Positions 15,391 to 24,663 of a stretch of 64,000 nt of DNA are shown one piece after another. This stretch comes from Flagellimonas lutimaris (GTDB taxonomy: Bacteria > Bacteroidota > Bacteroidia > Flavobacteriales > Flavobacteriaceae): assembly GCF_003581615.1 (NCBI RefSeq), contig NZ_QXFH01000077.1, forward strand, positions 566,070-630,069, given 5' to 3'. Numbering within the stretch: position 1 is the first letter of the stretch; each line of letters opens with the position of its first letter. A program made the position numbers and the translations under genes. The notes beneath the pieces are model-generated. The model was not told where the DNA came from. It saw only the letters and a program-made list of their open reading frames with translations, and did no database searches.

Positions 15391-17802
15391 ATGAAAAAAG
15401 CACTTCGAATTACTTTAAAGACTTTAGGAGTCATTCTTGTAATCTTAATTATAGGAGGACTACTGGGATGGTGGTATGTAAGCTCACAATTTTTGAGCTT
15501 TGAAGATGATTATACGGAAAAAACGGAAATTCCAGAACTTACTATTGATGGATACACCTTTTTAGACCGTAATGATAATGGGGCATTGGATGTGTATGAA
15601 GATGATAGAGCCTCCATTGAGGATAGAGTAGTGGACCTACTTTCTCAAATGACCGTGGAAGAAAAAATCCATATTCTAAAAGGTTCCGGAATGGCATCCG
15701 GTATGGGCATGGTCGACCCCGAAGAGGGCATTCCCGGTGTGGTTGGCACCATTGTCGCCACCCCTAGATTGGGTATTCCTGCCATAAACCTGTCCGACGG
15801 CCCTGCAGGACTTCGTATTGAACCAACTCGGGAAGGGGTTGATCGGACATTTTATGCTACTGCTTTTCCTATTGCTACGCTTTTAGCCTCTACTTGGAAT
15901 ACCGAATTGGTTTATAGTGTGGGAGATGCCATGGGCAACGAAGCATTGGAATACGGAATTGATGTAATTCTTGGGCCAGGTGCCAATATTCACCGTCACC
16001 CGTTTTGTGGAAGAAACTTTGAATACTATTCCGAAGATCCTTTGTTAACCGGTAAAATTGGAGCGGCCATGGTAAATGGTATTGAATCCAACGGAATTGG
16101 AACTTCGGTAAAACATTTTGTGGCCAATAATCAAGAGACCAACAGAAACTATAACGACACTCGGGTTTCTGACCGAGCCATGCGCGAAATTTACCTGAAA
16201 GGGTTCGAAATTATTGTGGAAGATGCCCAACCTTGGACCATTATGTCTTCTTATAATAAAGTCAATGGGACCTATACTGCTGAAAGTAGGGATTTGTTGA
16301 CCGATATCTTGCGGGATGATTGGGGCTTTGAAGGACTAGTAATGTCCGACTGGTTTGGTGGGAACGATGCTGTCGCAATGATTAATGCAGGAAACGACCT
16401 TTTAGAACCTGGAACCAAGAAGCAATGGAAAGCCCTTACCAAAGGTTATGAAGATGGTACTTTGGACATGGATGCCGTGGACACTTCAGTTAAAAGAATT
16501 CTGACTTTGGCTTTGAAAAGCAAAAAGATGACGGATTACACCTATGGTGAAAACCCAGATTTAGAAGCACATGCCGAAATCACCAGGAAATCGGCATCCG
16601 AAGGCATAGTTTTACTAAAAAATGACGATACATTGCCATTGCAAAAAGGTAAAAACGTAGCACTTATTGGTGTTTATTCCTATGATTTTATTGCAGGAGG
16701 AACAGGTTCAGGGGATGTAAATGAAGCCTACACAGTTTCTCTGGAAGAAGGGCTTGCCAATACTGGGTTTTCCGTAAATCAAAAAGCAAAAGAAGTCTAC
16801 CAAAAGCATAAAAATGCCAATCCAGAAGCATTTATAAAACCAGAAGGCATGTCGGCCATGTTCAACCCATACCTTCCTCCAGAAATGTCGTATGATGATG
16901 CTATGATGCAAGATATTGCCAACGATAGTGATTTGGCAATTATTACCATTGGTCGAAACAGTGGAGAAGGCGGAGATAGAGTAGTCGAGGATGATTTTCT
17001 TCTTTCAGAAGCAGAAAAAAAGATGTTGAGTGCAGCCTGTGAAGCCTTTCATGCTGTAAACAAAAAAGTTATTGTGGTTTTGAACATTGGAGGAGTTATC
17101 GAAACCGCTTCTTGGAAAAATCAACCCGATGCCATTGTATTGGCATGGCAAGGCGGGCAGGAAGGCGGAAATGCCGTCGCGGATATCCTAAATGGCAATG
17201 TTAACCCCAGTGGAAAATTGACCATGACGTTCCCGATGCATATTGATGATCATGCGAGCAACGCCAACTTTCCCCAGAACGGAATGCCCATGCAAATGAT
17301 GGATATGCTATTTGGCAAAGATGAAGTTCCTGAAGATGAAATGGTGGAAAATGTAGATTACACCAATTATGAAGAGGGGATTTACGTAGGATACCGTCAT
17401 TTTGATAAAGCAGATTTAGATGTTTCCTATCCCTTCGGATATGGACTTTCCTATACCGATTTTGAGTATGGGGATATGGAATTGGTCTATGAAAACGATT
17501 CGCTCAAAGTGACTTTACCCGTGACCAATATCGGTGATGTGACCGGGAAAGAAGTGGTTCAATTCTATGTATCCAAAGATTCCACTCAAATAGACAGACC
17601 AGAGCAAGAACTTAAAGGATTCGCTAAAACCTCAGAGTTATCTACAGGAGCAACAGACACGCTTGAAGTAAACATACCCGTAAAAAGTCTTCAGTATTGG
17701 AACGAAAAAAGTTCTCAATGGACCTTGGAGCCTGGCAGCTATGTAATAAAGGCTGGGGCTTCGTCCAGAAACATTAAAAGGTCAGTGCAAATAAAAATTT
17801 AA
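15391..17802 (+). CDS. GH3 family beta-glucosidase, membrane-anchored
   Basis: An 803-residue glycoside hydrolase family 3 enzyme releasing terminal glucose or related sugars. Residues 7-30 form an uncleaved-looking signal anchor, so the enzyme should face the periplasm. A calcium-loop-like DRNDNGALDVYED (59-71) precedes the GH3 N-domain; substrate-binding KHFVANNQE is at 241-249 and the nucleophile is D320 in LVMSDWFGG. The (alpha/beta)6 domain and a C-terminal fibronectin III-like domain (about 690-803) complete the usual layout. It is transcribed alone, divergent from a Nudix regulator whose predicted operators overlap its promoter, and ends at a terminator. Control by a sugar-derived effector is inferred. 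Confidence 0.93.
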   Translation: MKKALRITLKTLGVILVILIIGGLLGWWYVSSQFLSFEDDYTEKTEIPELTIDGYTFLDRNDNGALDVYEDDRASIEDRVVDLLSQMTVEEKIHILKGSGMASGMGMVDPEEGIPGVVGTIVATPRLGIPAINLSDGPAGLRIEPTREGVDRTFYATAFPIATLLASTWNTELVYSVGDAMGNEALEYGIDVILGPGANIHRHPFCGRNFEYYSEDPLLTGKIGAAMVNGIESNGIGTSVKHFVANNQETNRNYNDTRVSDRAMREIYLKGFEIIVEDAQPWTIMSSYNKVNGTYTAESRDLLTDILRDDWGFEGLVMSDWFGGNDAVAMINAGNDLLEPGTKKQWKALTKGYEDGTLDMDAVDTSVKRILTLALKSKKMTDYTYGENPDLEAHAEITRKSASEGIVLLKNDDTLPLQKGKNVALIGVYSYDFIAGGTGSGDVNEAYTVSLEEGLANTGFSVNQKAKEVYQKHKNANPEAFIKPEGMSAMFNPYLPPEMSYDDAMMQDIANDSDLAIITIGRNSGEGGDRVVEDDFLLSEAEKKMLSAACEAFHAVNKKVIVVLNIGGVIETASWKNQPDAIVLAWQGGQEGGNAVADILNGNVNPSGKLTMTFPMHIDDHASNANFPQNGMPMQMMDMLFGKDEVPEDEMVENVDYTNYEEGIYVGYRHFDKADLDVSYPFGYGLSYTDFEYGDMELVYENDSLKVTLPVTNIGDVTGKEVVQFYVSKDSTQIDRPEQELKGFAKTSELSTGATDTLEVNIPVKSLQYWNEKSSQWTLEPGSYVIKAGASSRNIKRSVQIKI

Positions 17803-17830
17803 TTAGGTAGTCCCCCAAAGTTTAGAAAAG

Positions 17831-17864
17831 AATTCAGGCAATAATAATTGCCTGAATTTTAATT
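17831..17864 (+). terminator. Intrinsic terminator after the GH3 gene
   Basis: Perfect 12-bp stem AATTCAGGCAAT / ATTGCCTGAATT around an AATA loop, followed by TTAATTTT, 28 bp after the glucosidase stop. Confidence 0.85.
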
Positions 17865-17923
17865 TTATGATTTAAAGGAAAAATTGGTCTTATCGGCTAT
17901 TGGAGAATAAAGCTCAGGGGTAA

Positions 17924-18547
17924 TTAGTGCTTCCTACCTAAAAAACGAATTACAGAACCTGTTCCCACATGACCATCTCCCTCGTTAAGCTGTACGGTCG
18001 TTTGTTTAAGGTCCAAGATTTCATAATCGGAAAAATCGGATTGTAATTCTTCCATCGAAAACAAATAATCCGGGCTGCCTGGACCACCTACATTGGGATT
18101 TTTCTTTTTGTAGTCCAAATGAGCCTTGCTAAAAGCTTCAAAAATGATAGTTCCGCCTTTTTTTAAGTAGGTGTGGAGCAATTTATGGTAATTGGAACGG
18201 ATATTTGGAGGAAAGTGGGCATAGATCAAAGCAATAGCATCAAACTGTTCCGGTTTATATCCCAAGTTGGCCAATTCCCCGATTTCGTAATCAATTGAAA
18301 CCTGTTTCTTCTTGGCCAGTTTCAAAGCCTTCTTTTGTCCTTCTTCGCTAATGTCAAAAGCGGAGACTTTCCACCCTAATTGAGCAGCGTAAACGGCATT
18401 ACGTCCTTCACCCTCGGCAGGGAAAAGAATGGAGCCTGCCGGCAGGGTCCCCAGTTTTTCTTTTAAATAGTCGTTGGGTTGGGTTCCATAAGCATATTCT
18501 TTCTGCCCAAATTTGGCATTCCACATGTTAAGCCAATCACTTTCCAT
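17924..18547 (-). CDS. SAM-dependent class I methyltransferase (TehB-like)
   Basis: Start at ATG 18547 (MESDWLNMWNAKFG) gives 207 residues, the usual size for TehB/thiopurine-type small methyltransferases; the frame extends 7 codons further upstream. The SAM-binding motif I is ILFPAEGEGRNAVYAAQLG (about residues 40-58), followed by the acidic ribose-binding SAFDISEEG (about 62-70). Motif IV-like FDAIALIYAHFPP is near 105. It is cytoplasmic. Substrate is not evident; related enzymes methylate tellurite, thiols or other small soft nucleophiles. It lies about 100 bp downstream of the acyl-CoA ligase gene on the same strand. Confidence 0.85.
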   Translation of the reverse strand: MESDWLNMWNAKFGQKEYAYGTQPNDYLKEKLGTLPAGSILFPAEGEGRNAVYAAQLGWKVSAFDISEEGQKKALKLAKKKQVSIDYEIGELANLGYKPEQFDAIALIYAHFPPNIRSNYHKLLHTYLKKGGTIIFEAFSKAHLDYKKKNPNVGGPGSPDYLFSMEELQSDFSDYEILDLKQTTVQLNEGDGHVGTGSVIRFLGRKH

Positions 18548-18671
18548 AGCATTAATTTCGTAAATCAATTAGACCCTAAAATTAAACGAAAAACTTGGAG
18601 AAACTTACATTTTCTTCCAACACAACATATTGGAAAATGGATTAACAATAAATGTTCAAGTTCCATTATTG

Positions 18672-20315
18672 TCAGCTTTCATAGACCACGCGTTCTTCTC
18701 TCGAGAACCAATCCAAATACATAGGCTGGTGAATGGCTTCAATACGATTTCTCCTGATCTTCATAGATGGCGTCATCAAACCATTATCTACAGTCCAATG
18801 TTCTTTCATAACGACCGCTTTCTCGATTTTCTCGTGTTTTTTTAACTTAGGGTTTAAGGCATCCACAGACTCTAGGATGGATTTACTTAAAACTTCCCTG
18901 CCTTTGGCCCATCCAGCTTCCGAAGGAATAATTAAAACTATGGGCTGTGAGATTCCGGTACCTACCAAACAAATGTGTTCCAAGTCAGTGTTTTTGGTCA
19001 ACTCCAATTCAATTGGTGAGGGGGTCACGTACTTTCCTTTATCCGTCTTAAATTGGTCTTTTATCCGTCCAACAATCGATAAAAACCCATCATGGTCAAA
19101 TTCCCCAAGATCACCTGTTTTTAAAAACCCATCTTCGGTGAACATTGCCTTTGTTTGGTCAGGGGATTTGTAATACCCCACCATAAGACAATCACTTTTT
19201 ATTAGAATTTCACCTTCTGGCGACAATTTTGAAACCACCCCAGGTACGGGCTTGCCCACGGTTCCAAATTTATTGGTTCTAGGAAGGTTAAAATGTGACA
19301 GGATACAATCTTCCGTCATCCCATAGCACTGCTTGATTTCAATTCCCAATTTCTTGTACCATTCTTGAAGACTAAGAGCTAGTGGCGCTGCTCCCGATGC
19401 ACAGAAGGAAGCTTCGGTCAAACCTAATTTGCCTACAATCTTCTTTTTGACAATACCATTGATGATGGGAATTCCTAATAACCTGTCCAATTTCTTTTGT
19501 GGAATTTTATTTAAAACTCCTTCTTGGAACTTTTGCCAAATTCTGGGAACCGCAAAAAAGGTATTGGGTTTAACAGAGCCCAAGTCTTCTGCAAAGGTTT
19601 CCAAAGATTCGGGAAAACTTGCTGTACTTCCCGTATAAAAACATACCATTTCTATCCCAATCCGCTCCGCAATATGGGACAAGGGCAAATAGGAGAACAT
19701 TTTTGACTGGTTTTTAATCTCTAAAATCTCAACCCCAGTACTTGCCACCTGGTTAAAAGATTTGACCCTGTGCATTACGCCTTTTGGGTTCCCTGTAGTA
19801 CCTGAGGTGTACATAATGGTAATAAGGTCCTCTGGGTTCTGTTCAAATGGTTGAAAATCAGTGGGGGTTTTAACAATATCCTCCCATGTATATGTTTCTT
19901 GAATTCCATAAAGAGCCACCCCAATTTTTGGAATATTGGGTATGCCGGGTTTTTGGGCTTCATAATTATCCAATTTGCCCACGATGACGGCCTTACTTTC
20001 ACTATGAATCAATATTTCGTTGATACTTTCCTTGTCCAAGGTAGGATAGAGGGGTACCGAAATAAACCCGCCTAGCATAATAGCCAAGTCGGCCATAAAC
20101 CAATGCGCACAGTTTTTGGAGAGCAACGCAACATGGTCACCTTGTTTTAATCCCATGCTGTGCAAGGCTCCGGCAATGCACAAGGCTTGATCATAGGCTA
20201 TTTGCCGTGTATACTCAATAAACTTACGATTGATGGGTTGGCGTAAAAAAATATAATCTGAATCTTTTTGCAACCAATGCGAAAAAGCTTCCAGCGGAGT
20301 TTGAAAAGTGTTCAT
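18672..20315 (-). CDS. Long-chain acyl-CoA synthetase (AMP-forming)
   Basis: A 547-residue member of the ANL superfamily that activates fatty acids to acyl-CoA through an acyl-AMP. The P-loop-like signature IMYTSGTTGNPKGVMHR is at about 166-182; the motif CYGMTEDC and the FLKTGDLGEFDHDGFLSIVG segment with the adenylate-binding aspartate follow, then GRIKDQFKTDKGKYVTPSPI with the hinge region. No transmembrane segment; such enzymes act at the inner face of the membrane. It is the first gene of a leftward group with the methyltransferase but spacing makes co-transcription uncertain. The exact chain-length preference cannot be read. FadD or a FadD15-like name would both be plausible. Confidence 0.9.
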   Translation of the reverse strand: MNTFQTPLEAFSHWLQKDSDYIFLRQPINRKFIEYTRQIAYDQALCIAGALHSMGLKQGDHVALLSKNCAHWFMADLAIMLGGFISVPLYPTLDKESINEILIHSESKAVIVGKLDNYEAQKPGIPNIPKIGVALYGIQETYTWEDIVKTPTDFQPFEQNPEDLITIMYTSGTTGNPKGVMHRVKSFNQVASTGVEILEIKNQSKMFSYLPLSHIAERIGIEMVCFYTGSTASFPESLETFAEDLGSVKPNTFFAVPRIWQKFQEGVLNKIPQKKLDRLLGIPIINGIVKKKIVGKLGLTEASFCASGAAPLALSLQEWYKKLGIEIKQCYGMTEDCILSHFNLPRTNKFGTVGKPVPGVVSKLSPEGEILIKSDCLMVGYYKSPDQTKAMFTEDGFLKTGDLGEFDHDGFLSIVGRIKDQFKTDKGKYVTPSPIELELTKNTDLEHICLVGTGISQPIVLIIPSEAGWAKGREVLSKSILESVDALNPKLKKHEKIEKAVVMKEHWTVDNGLMTPSMKIRRNRIEAIHQPMYLDWFSREERVVYES

Positions 20316-20455
20316 AATAGTCTGGCGGTTGGTTTGTAATTAAAGATACCTTTTTGTCTTGACCAAACAAAACCCTAAGGGAGGTTAAAACAACCAATAA
20401 TTCAATAATTTCCATTCTAGTTTATTCAAAAACAAGTAGCTAAGAACAATGATTT

Positions 20456-21430
20456 TTACTTTTGCTCTTCAAATTTCACCACAGATTGCCTCTCCCTATT
20501 AACGGACAATTTTGTGATATCTGGTCTAGAATAATGTCCCACAGGGTCAAAGTTTTGTCGTTCTTCCAACACCTTATTAAAATCTATGATGCATGTAATA
20601 AGTCCTTCCTTTTCAATGACAGGTTCCAAAATCCATTCGCCCGATGGAGCCGCGATACATGAGCCTCCGTTGCTCAAAACATCAGGGGCATTTTCAAGCA
20701 TCCTTTCAAAACCTGGTATATCTATAGTTATGTCAGTTTTACGCATTAAACTTGACACGGAAATAACATAGGAGCGGGATTCCCTTGCTATGAACCGGGT
20801 AATGTCCCTCGTGTTGAAGTCAGAACCGGGCCAAACCGCAATGTGCAGGTTTTCTCCCAATCCGTACAGTGCAGTTCTTGAAAGTGGCATCCAATTTTCC
20901 CAACAGTTTAAACCACCCACTGTGAATTGTTTTAGGTCATGGGTTTGTAAACCATTACCATCTCCAGGCGACCAAACCAGTCGTTCCTCATACGTGGGTT
21001 GTAGTTTTCTGTGAACCGATTTTATCGTGCCAGCAGCATCGATATATACCAAAGAACAATATAAGCTATGCCCACCACGGTTTTTTGGTCTTTCAATAAT
21101 TCCCAAATACACAGCTATTTTATTCTTTTTAGCTAACGAGCAAAGTTCGTCGAGGTCACCATTATCTATTTGAACTGAATTGTTGGCATAATACGCAAAT
21201 AGTTTTTTTTGATACGTTGAATCAAACTCAGAGCCATTCGTAATGGAAACCCAAAAGGGATAACCTGGTAATAAAGCTTCACCAAAAACGATAAGTTCAC
21301 AGCTACTTTCCCCGGCTTCAATTATGCAGGACTTTATTTTTTCAATGGTTTTCTCCTTGTTCAGCCAAACAGGAGCAATCTGTGCCATCGCTACTTTAAG
21401 TTGATTATCTTTTATCATTGATTCTTTCAT
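20456..21430 (-). CDS. Nitrilase-family carbon-nitrogen hydrolase
   Basis: The 324-residue protein has the Glu-Lys-Cys triad of the nitrilase superfamily: E51 in FGEALLPGYP, K142 in HRKLQPTYEERLVW and C176 in GGLNCWENWMP. The CWENW form and the length fit branch-1 nitrilases, which hydrolyse nitriles to acids and ammonia, rather than amidases or NAD synthetase domains. It is cytoplasmic with no signal peptide. An ATG four codons downstream (MIKDNQLKVAMAQ) is an alternative start. The gene is monocistronic and divergent from menB; its natural substrate is unknown. Confidence 0.9.
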   Translation of the reverse strand: MKESMIKDNQLKVAMAQIAPVWLNKEKTIEKIKSCIIEAGESSCELIVFGEALLPGYPFWVSITNGSEFDSTYQKKLFAYYANNSVQIDNGDLDELCSLAKKNKIAVYLGIIERPKNRGGHSLYCSLVYIDAAGTIKSVHRKLQPTYEERLVWSPGDGNGLQTHDLKQFTVGGLNCWENWMPLSRTALYGLGENLHIAVWPGSDFNTRDITRFIARESRSYVISVSSLMRKTDITIDIPGFERMLENAPDVLSNGGSCIAAPSGEWILEPVIEKEGLITCIIDFNKVLEERQNFDPVGHYSRPDITKLSVNRERQSVVKFEEQK

Positions 21431-21608
21431 GATTTATTAAAATCCAAGCCAATATAAAACCAAGGTAGTATCTATTTTACTATTGGTTTGAAACTATAGG
21501 CATTATTAAAGATAACGTTTTTGATGTCTTAAAACTTTAAACCAAATTTTCTACAATGGTCGTAAACTAGAATTTCCGTTATTTTGTGGTGCAACAAAAA
21601 ATAGAACT

Positions 21609-22451
21609 ATGGAATCACCCAACTGGCAGACCGCCACGGAATTTGAGGATATCACCTATAAAAAATGTAACGGCGTAGCTCGTATTGCTTTTAATCGTCC
21701 CGATATACGTAACGCTTTCAGGCCAAAGACCACTAGCGAACTTTATAAAGCCTTCTACGATGCCCAGGAAGACACTTCTATTGGTGTGGTGTTACTTTCC
21801 GGTGAAGGGCCTTCGTCCAAAGATGGCAAATGGGCCTTCTGTAGTGGCGGTGACCAAAAAGCACGTGGACACAAAGGGTATGTTGGCGACGATGGTTACC
21901 ATCGTTTGAATATTCTGGAAGTGCAACGTTTGATTCGTTTTATGCCCAAAGTGGTGATTGCCGTAGTGCCCGGATGGGCCGTTGGGGGAGGGCACAGCCT
22001 TCACGTGGTTTGTGATATGACCCTTGCCAGTAAAGAACATGCTATTTTTAAACAGACAGATGCTGACGTGACTAGTTTTGATGGTGGATATGGTTCAGCA
22101 TATCTTGCAAAAATGGTAGGACAGAAAAAAGCCCGTGAAATTTTCTTTTTGGGAAGAAACTACTCTGCACAAGAAGCTTATGAAATGGGTATGGTGAATG
22201 CCGTTATCCCGCACGATGAATTAGAGGACACAGCTTACAAGTGGGCTCAAGAAGTTTTGGCAAAGTCACCAACATCTATAAAAATGTTGAAATTCGCTAT
22301 GAATCTTACCGACGATGGAATGGTAGGGCAGCAAGTATTCGCCGGAGAAGCTACACGTTTGGCCTATATGACCGATGAAGCCAAAGAAGGTAGAAACGCA
22401 TTCTTAGAAAAACGCAAGCCCGATTTTGGAAAAGACAAGTGGATTCCGTAA
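21609..22451 (+). CDS. menB: 1,4-dihydroxy-2-naphthoyl-CoA synthase
   Basis: Crotonase-fold enzyme that closes the naphthoquinone ring from o-succinylbenzoyl-CoA in menaquinone synthesis. The 280-residue length is typical. Conserved blocks are FNRPDIRNAFRPKT (about 29-42), FCSGGDQKARG (about 79-89), PGWAVGGGHSLHVVCDMTLA (oxyanion-hole loop) and the MenB-type DADVTSFDGGYGS. No other men gene is adjacent, so it is a stand-alone locus here. A TTATTTTG sequence about 20 bp upstream differs from the promoter consensus at one position. Cytoplasmic. Confidence 0.95.
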   Translation: MESPNWQTATEFEDITYKKCNGVARIAFNRPDIRNAFRPKTTSELYKAFYDAQEDTSIGVVLLSGEGPSSKDGKWAFCSGGDQKARGHKGYVGDDGYHRLNILEVQRLIRFMPKVVIAVVPGWAVGGGHSLHVVCDMTLASKEHAIFKQTDADVTSFDGGYGSAYLAKMVGQKKAREIFFLGRNYSAQEAYEMGMVNAVIPHDELEDTAYKWAQEVLAKSPTSIKMLKFAMNLTDDGMVGQQVFAGEATRLAYMTDEAKEGRNAFLEKRKPDFGKDKWIP

Positions 22452-22489
22452 AGCAATGTAAGTTTGCAATAAACAATTTACAATTACTT

Positions 22490-22710
22490 GTTGTCATGCT
22501 GAAGAAGTGAAATGACTGAAGAAACTAGAGGTGCATACTTTATCTTAAAACTCTGTGTGTCATTCCGTGCTTTGAGACGGAATCCACGGATTAAAGATGA
22601 GACCCTGAAACGAGTTCAGGGTGACGGATAGAAATGTGTAGACCCAAATCCTGGTTCTTGATGATTGAATTAATAGGAGATTCTTCGCAGCGCTCAGAAT
22701 GACAAGTATT
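22490..22710. repeat. Composite of intergenic palindromic repeat fragments
   Basis: This stretch after menB is a mosaic of short dyads: ATTCCGT / ACGGAAT around 22563-22585, CCCTGAA / TTCAGGG around 22603-22622, and an ATTCTTCGCAGCGCTCAGAA stretch near 22679. Sequences of this style recur between genes in many Bacteroidota genomes. No coding frame is supported. The last fragment is shared with the start of the duplicated element that follows. Confidence 0.6.
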
Positions 22711-22898
22711 AGTGTGATTCGTGAAATTCGTGTCAATCCAAAAGTTTAGGATAGCCCTAAATAGAAAAGAGCCCTGCCACTTGGGTCAAGACTCTTTTAC
22801 GAGAACACTATATGAAAATGAAAAAATTACTTTCGTTAATTATTACATAGTAAATGTAGTCCGCAACTCAACTTTAGAGAAATTATTGTTGTGAAGAG
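22678..22898. repeat. Duplicated ~220-bp structured element, copy 1
   Basis: Near-identical to 23012-23232 at a constant offset of 334 bp; the core 22717-22856 has only a few differences and a less conserved stretch (about 22853-22878) keeps the same length. On the minus strand 22765-22798 folds into a 12-bp stem with two G-U pairs followed by a T-rich tail. On the plus strand it contains a 12-codon frame (22812-22850, MKMKKLLSLIIT) that ends in TAG. No larger gene is present. Confidence 0.85.
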
Positions 22899-23011
22899 AC
22901 TGCTACTTGTTGTCACATCAGCATTAATTGTAATTCAAGTGCTGTTTACCGCATTGAAACAGTTATTCTGAAGGAGTGGAACGTTTGAAGAATTATTTTA
23001 TAAATATTTGT

Positions 23012-23232
23012 GAGATTCTTCGCTGCACTCAGAATGACAGAGTTACAGTAATTCGTGAAATTCATGTCAATCCAAAAGTTTAGGATAGCCCTAAATAGAA
23101 AAGAGCCCTGCCACTTGGGTCAAGACTCTTTTACGAGAACACTATATGAAAATGAAAAAATTACTTTCGTTTATTATTACATGATAAAAGTACCACCAGT
23201 GTTCCCGTAAACGAAATTATTGTTGTGAAGTG
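23012..23232. repeat. Duplicated ~220-bp structured element, copy 2
   Basis: Second copy of the 22678-22898 element. It keeps the minus-strand hairpin (23099-23132) and the 12-codon plus-strand frame (23146-23184, MKMKKLLSFIIT, stop TGA). In this copy TTTACGAGAACACT (23130-23143) also pairs with AGTGTTCCCGTAAA (23198-23211), with a G-U pair on the minus strand. It lies 46-266 bp beyond the end of the serine hydrolase gene at 23278, so the hairpin may end that transcript. A small non-coding RNA on the minus strand is the alternative. Confidence 0.85.
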
Positions 23233-23277
23233 TCAATATCCTGTGGTTTTATGGTCGTTTTAGTATATCACACCGAT

Positions 23278-24612
23278 TTATGGTACTGCTTTTACGATGT
23301 TTGACAAGACACCGTTTATATCAAAAAACGGTTCCTCGGCCAAACCGGTTCGTACAACGACCAAGTCTTTCGAAGGAATCATAAATACATGTTGACCTTC
23401 AAAACCATTGCAAGAAAACAGGTCTTTAGGCACATCAGGATACTTTCCTTCAGCATTCAACCAAAAGTGAGCCCCATACGTGCCATCAGAATTAACCGTC
23501 GGAGTAGTAATATAATCTACCCAAGTAGAATCGAATAGTTGCTCACCGTTCCAGTTTCCTTTATCTAGATACAGTTGACCAAATCGCGCCCAGTCTCTTG
23601 TACTGGCCCACGAATAGGAAGAGCCTACATAATTTCCAGCAATATCAGCTTCCATGATCATGGAATACATTCCAATTTTATCAATTAATGTGGAGTAGGG
23701 GAAATTCAAATACTCCTGATGACTACGAAACTGTTGTCTTAGGATACCCGATAATAAATTCGTGGTTCCGGAGGAATAGTTCCAAATCTCTGTAGGCTTT
23801 GCAATCGCTTTTTTATCACGCTGGGCCTGGGTCATATCACTGTCCAAAAACAACATTCGAGTAACGTCAGATATGCCCGTATAATCCTCGTCCCACGCTA
23901 ATCCGCTTTGCATACGCAGCAGATGATTTAATGTAATGTTCTTTCGTTCGTCATCTTTCCATTCAGGTATGGGTGCTGGCCAATCCATTTCCAATTTTCC
24001 CTGATGCTCCAAAATTCCAAAGTATGTGGCCAAAACACTTTTGGTCATGGACCAGCCCAAAATAGGAGTATCCTTATCAAAACCATCAATGTATCTTTCG
24101 GCAATTAGATGGCCTTTGTATAAAATAAGCAGGGTTCGTGTTTTCTGTGTTTCCGGTTCAGAAAAAGCCATGGCAATGGCCTTATTGATTTGATCCATAT
24201 CTACTTCTGGCAAAACAGTATCAATCGGAGCTGCTTGCCCAAATGGATAAGGAATGGTATCAGGGGGCTGATTTCTTTGTGGTCTGATGGTGAGTTTTTC
24301 CGGGTCATAATCATCATTGACCAAAACCGTTCCCAATCCATCGCGATATACTGCGGTACGCTCCATCAAACCATATACAGTTGAAGAAGCTGATTCTTCC
24401 TGCTCATTTACTTCGGTCGAAGCAATTTCAATCAAAGGAGCACTATTATCGTATTGATTAATGCTTGCTGCCGAACGGTGGGCGACATAAACCCCTGAAG
24501 CCATATTTTTGGCAGCATAGCCTGAAATAATGTTCAATTTGGGATAATTAAAATAGATGGCCACTCCGATTACAATAAGTAGGAGCAGCAAAACACGCTT
24601 AAGTAGTTTCAT
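23278..24612 (-). CDS. Serine hydrolase, beta-lactamase class C-like fold
   Basis: Start at ATG 24612 (MKLLKRVLLLLLIVIGVAIY) gives 444 residues with an N-terminal signal anchor; the longer frame adds 15 residues without merit. Catalytic serine and lysine are in SMTK (188-191, GWSMTKSV), and the YSSG tyrosine motif follows in IWNYSSGTTNLL. The family includes penicillin-binding esterases, D-aminopeptidases and 6-aminohexanoate-dimer hydrolases; the substrate here cannot be named. Its active site faces the periplasm. It is divergent from the pirin gene with a 51-bp gap, and duplicated repeat elements lie just downstream. Confidence 0.88.
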   Translation of the reverse strand: MKLLKRVLLLLLIVIGVAIYFNYPKLNIISGYAAKNMASGVYVAHRSAASINQYDNSAPLIEIASTEVNEQEESASSTVYGLMERTAVYRDGLGTVLVNDDYDPEKLTIRPQRNQPPDTIPYPFGQAAPIDTVLPEVDMDQINKAIAMAFSEPETQKTRTLLILYKGHLIAERYIDGFDKDTPILGWSMTKSVLATYFGILEHQGKLEMDWPAPIPEWKDDERKNITLNHLLRMQSGLAWDEDYTGISDVTRMLFLDSDMTQAQRDKKAIAKPTEIWNYSSGTTNLLSGILRQQFRSHQEYLNFPYSTLIDKIGMYSMIMEADIAGNYVGSSYSWASTRDWARFGQLYLDKGNWNGEQLFDSTWVDYITTPTVNSDGTYGAHFWLNAEGKYPDVPKDLFSCNGFEGQHVFMIPSKDLVVVRTGLAEEPFFDINGVLSNIVKAVP

Positions 24613-24663
24613 GGTTATAGGATGTATTTGTAACTTTCTGCATCTAAATATAAACATTTATAC

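Noticed and set aside
22812..22850. 12-codon frame as a real gene
   Set aside because: Too short to call alone; kept as part of the duplicated-element finding rather than as a gene.
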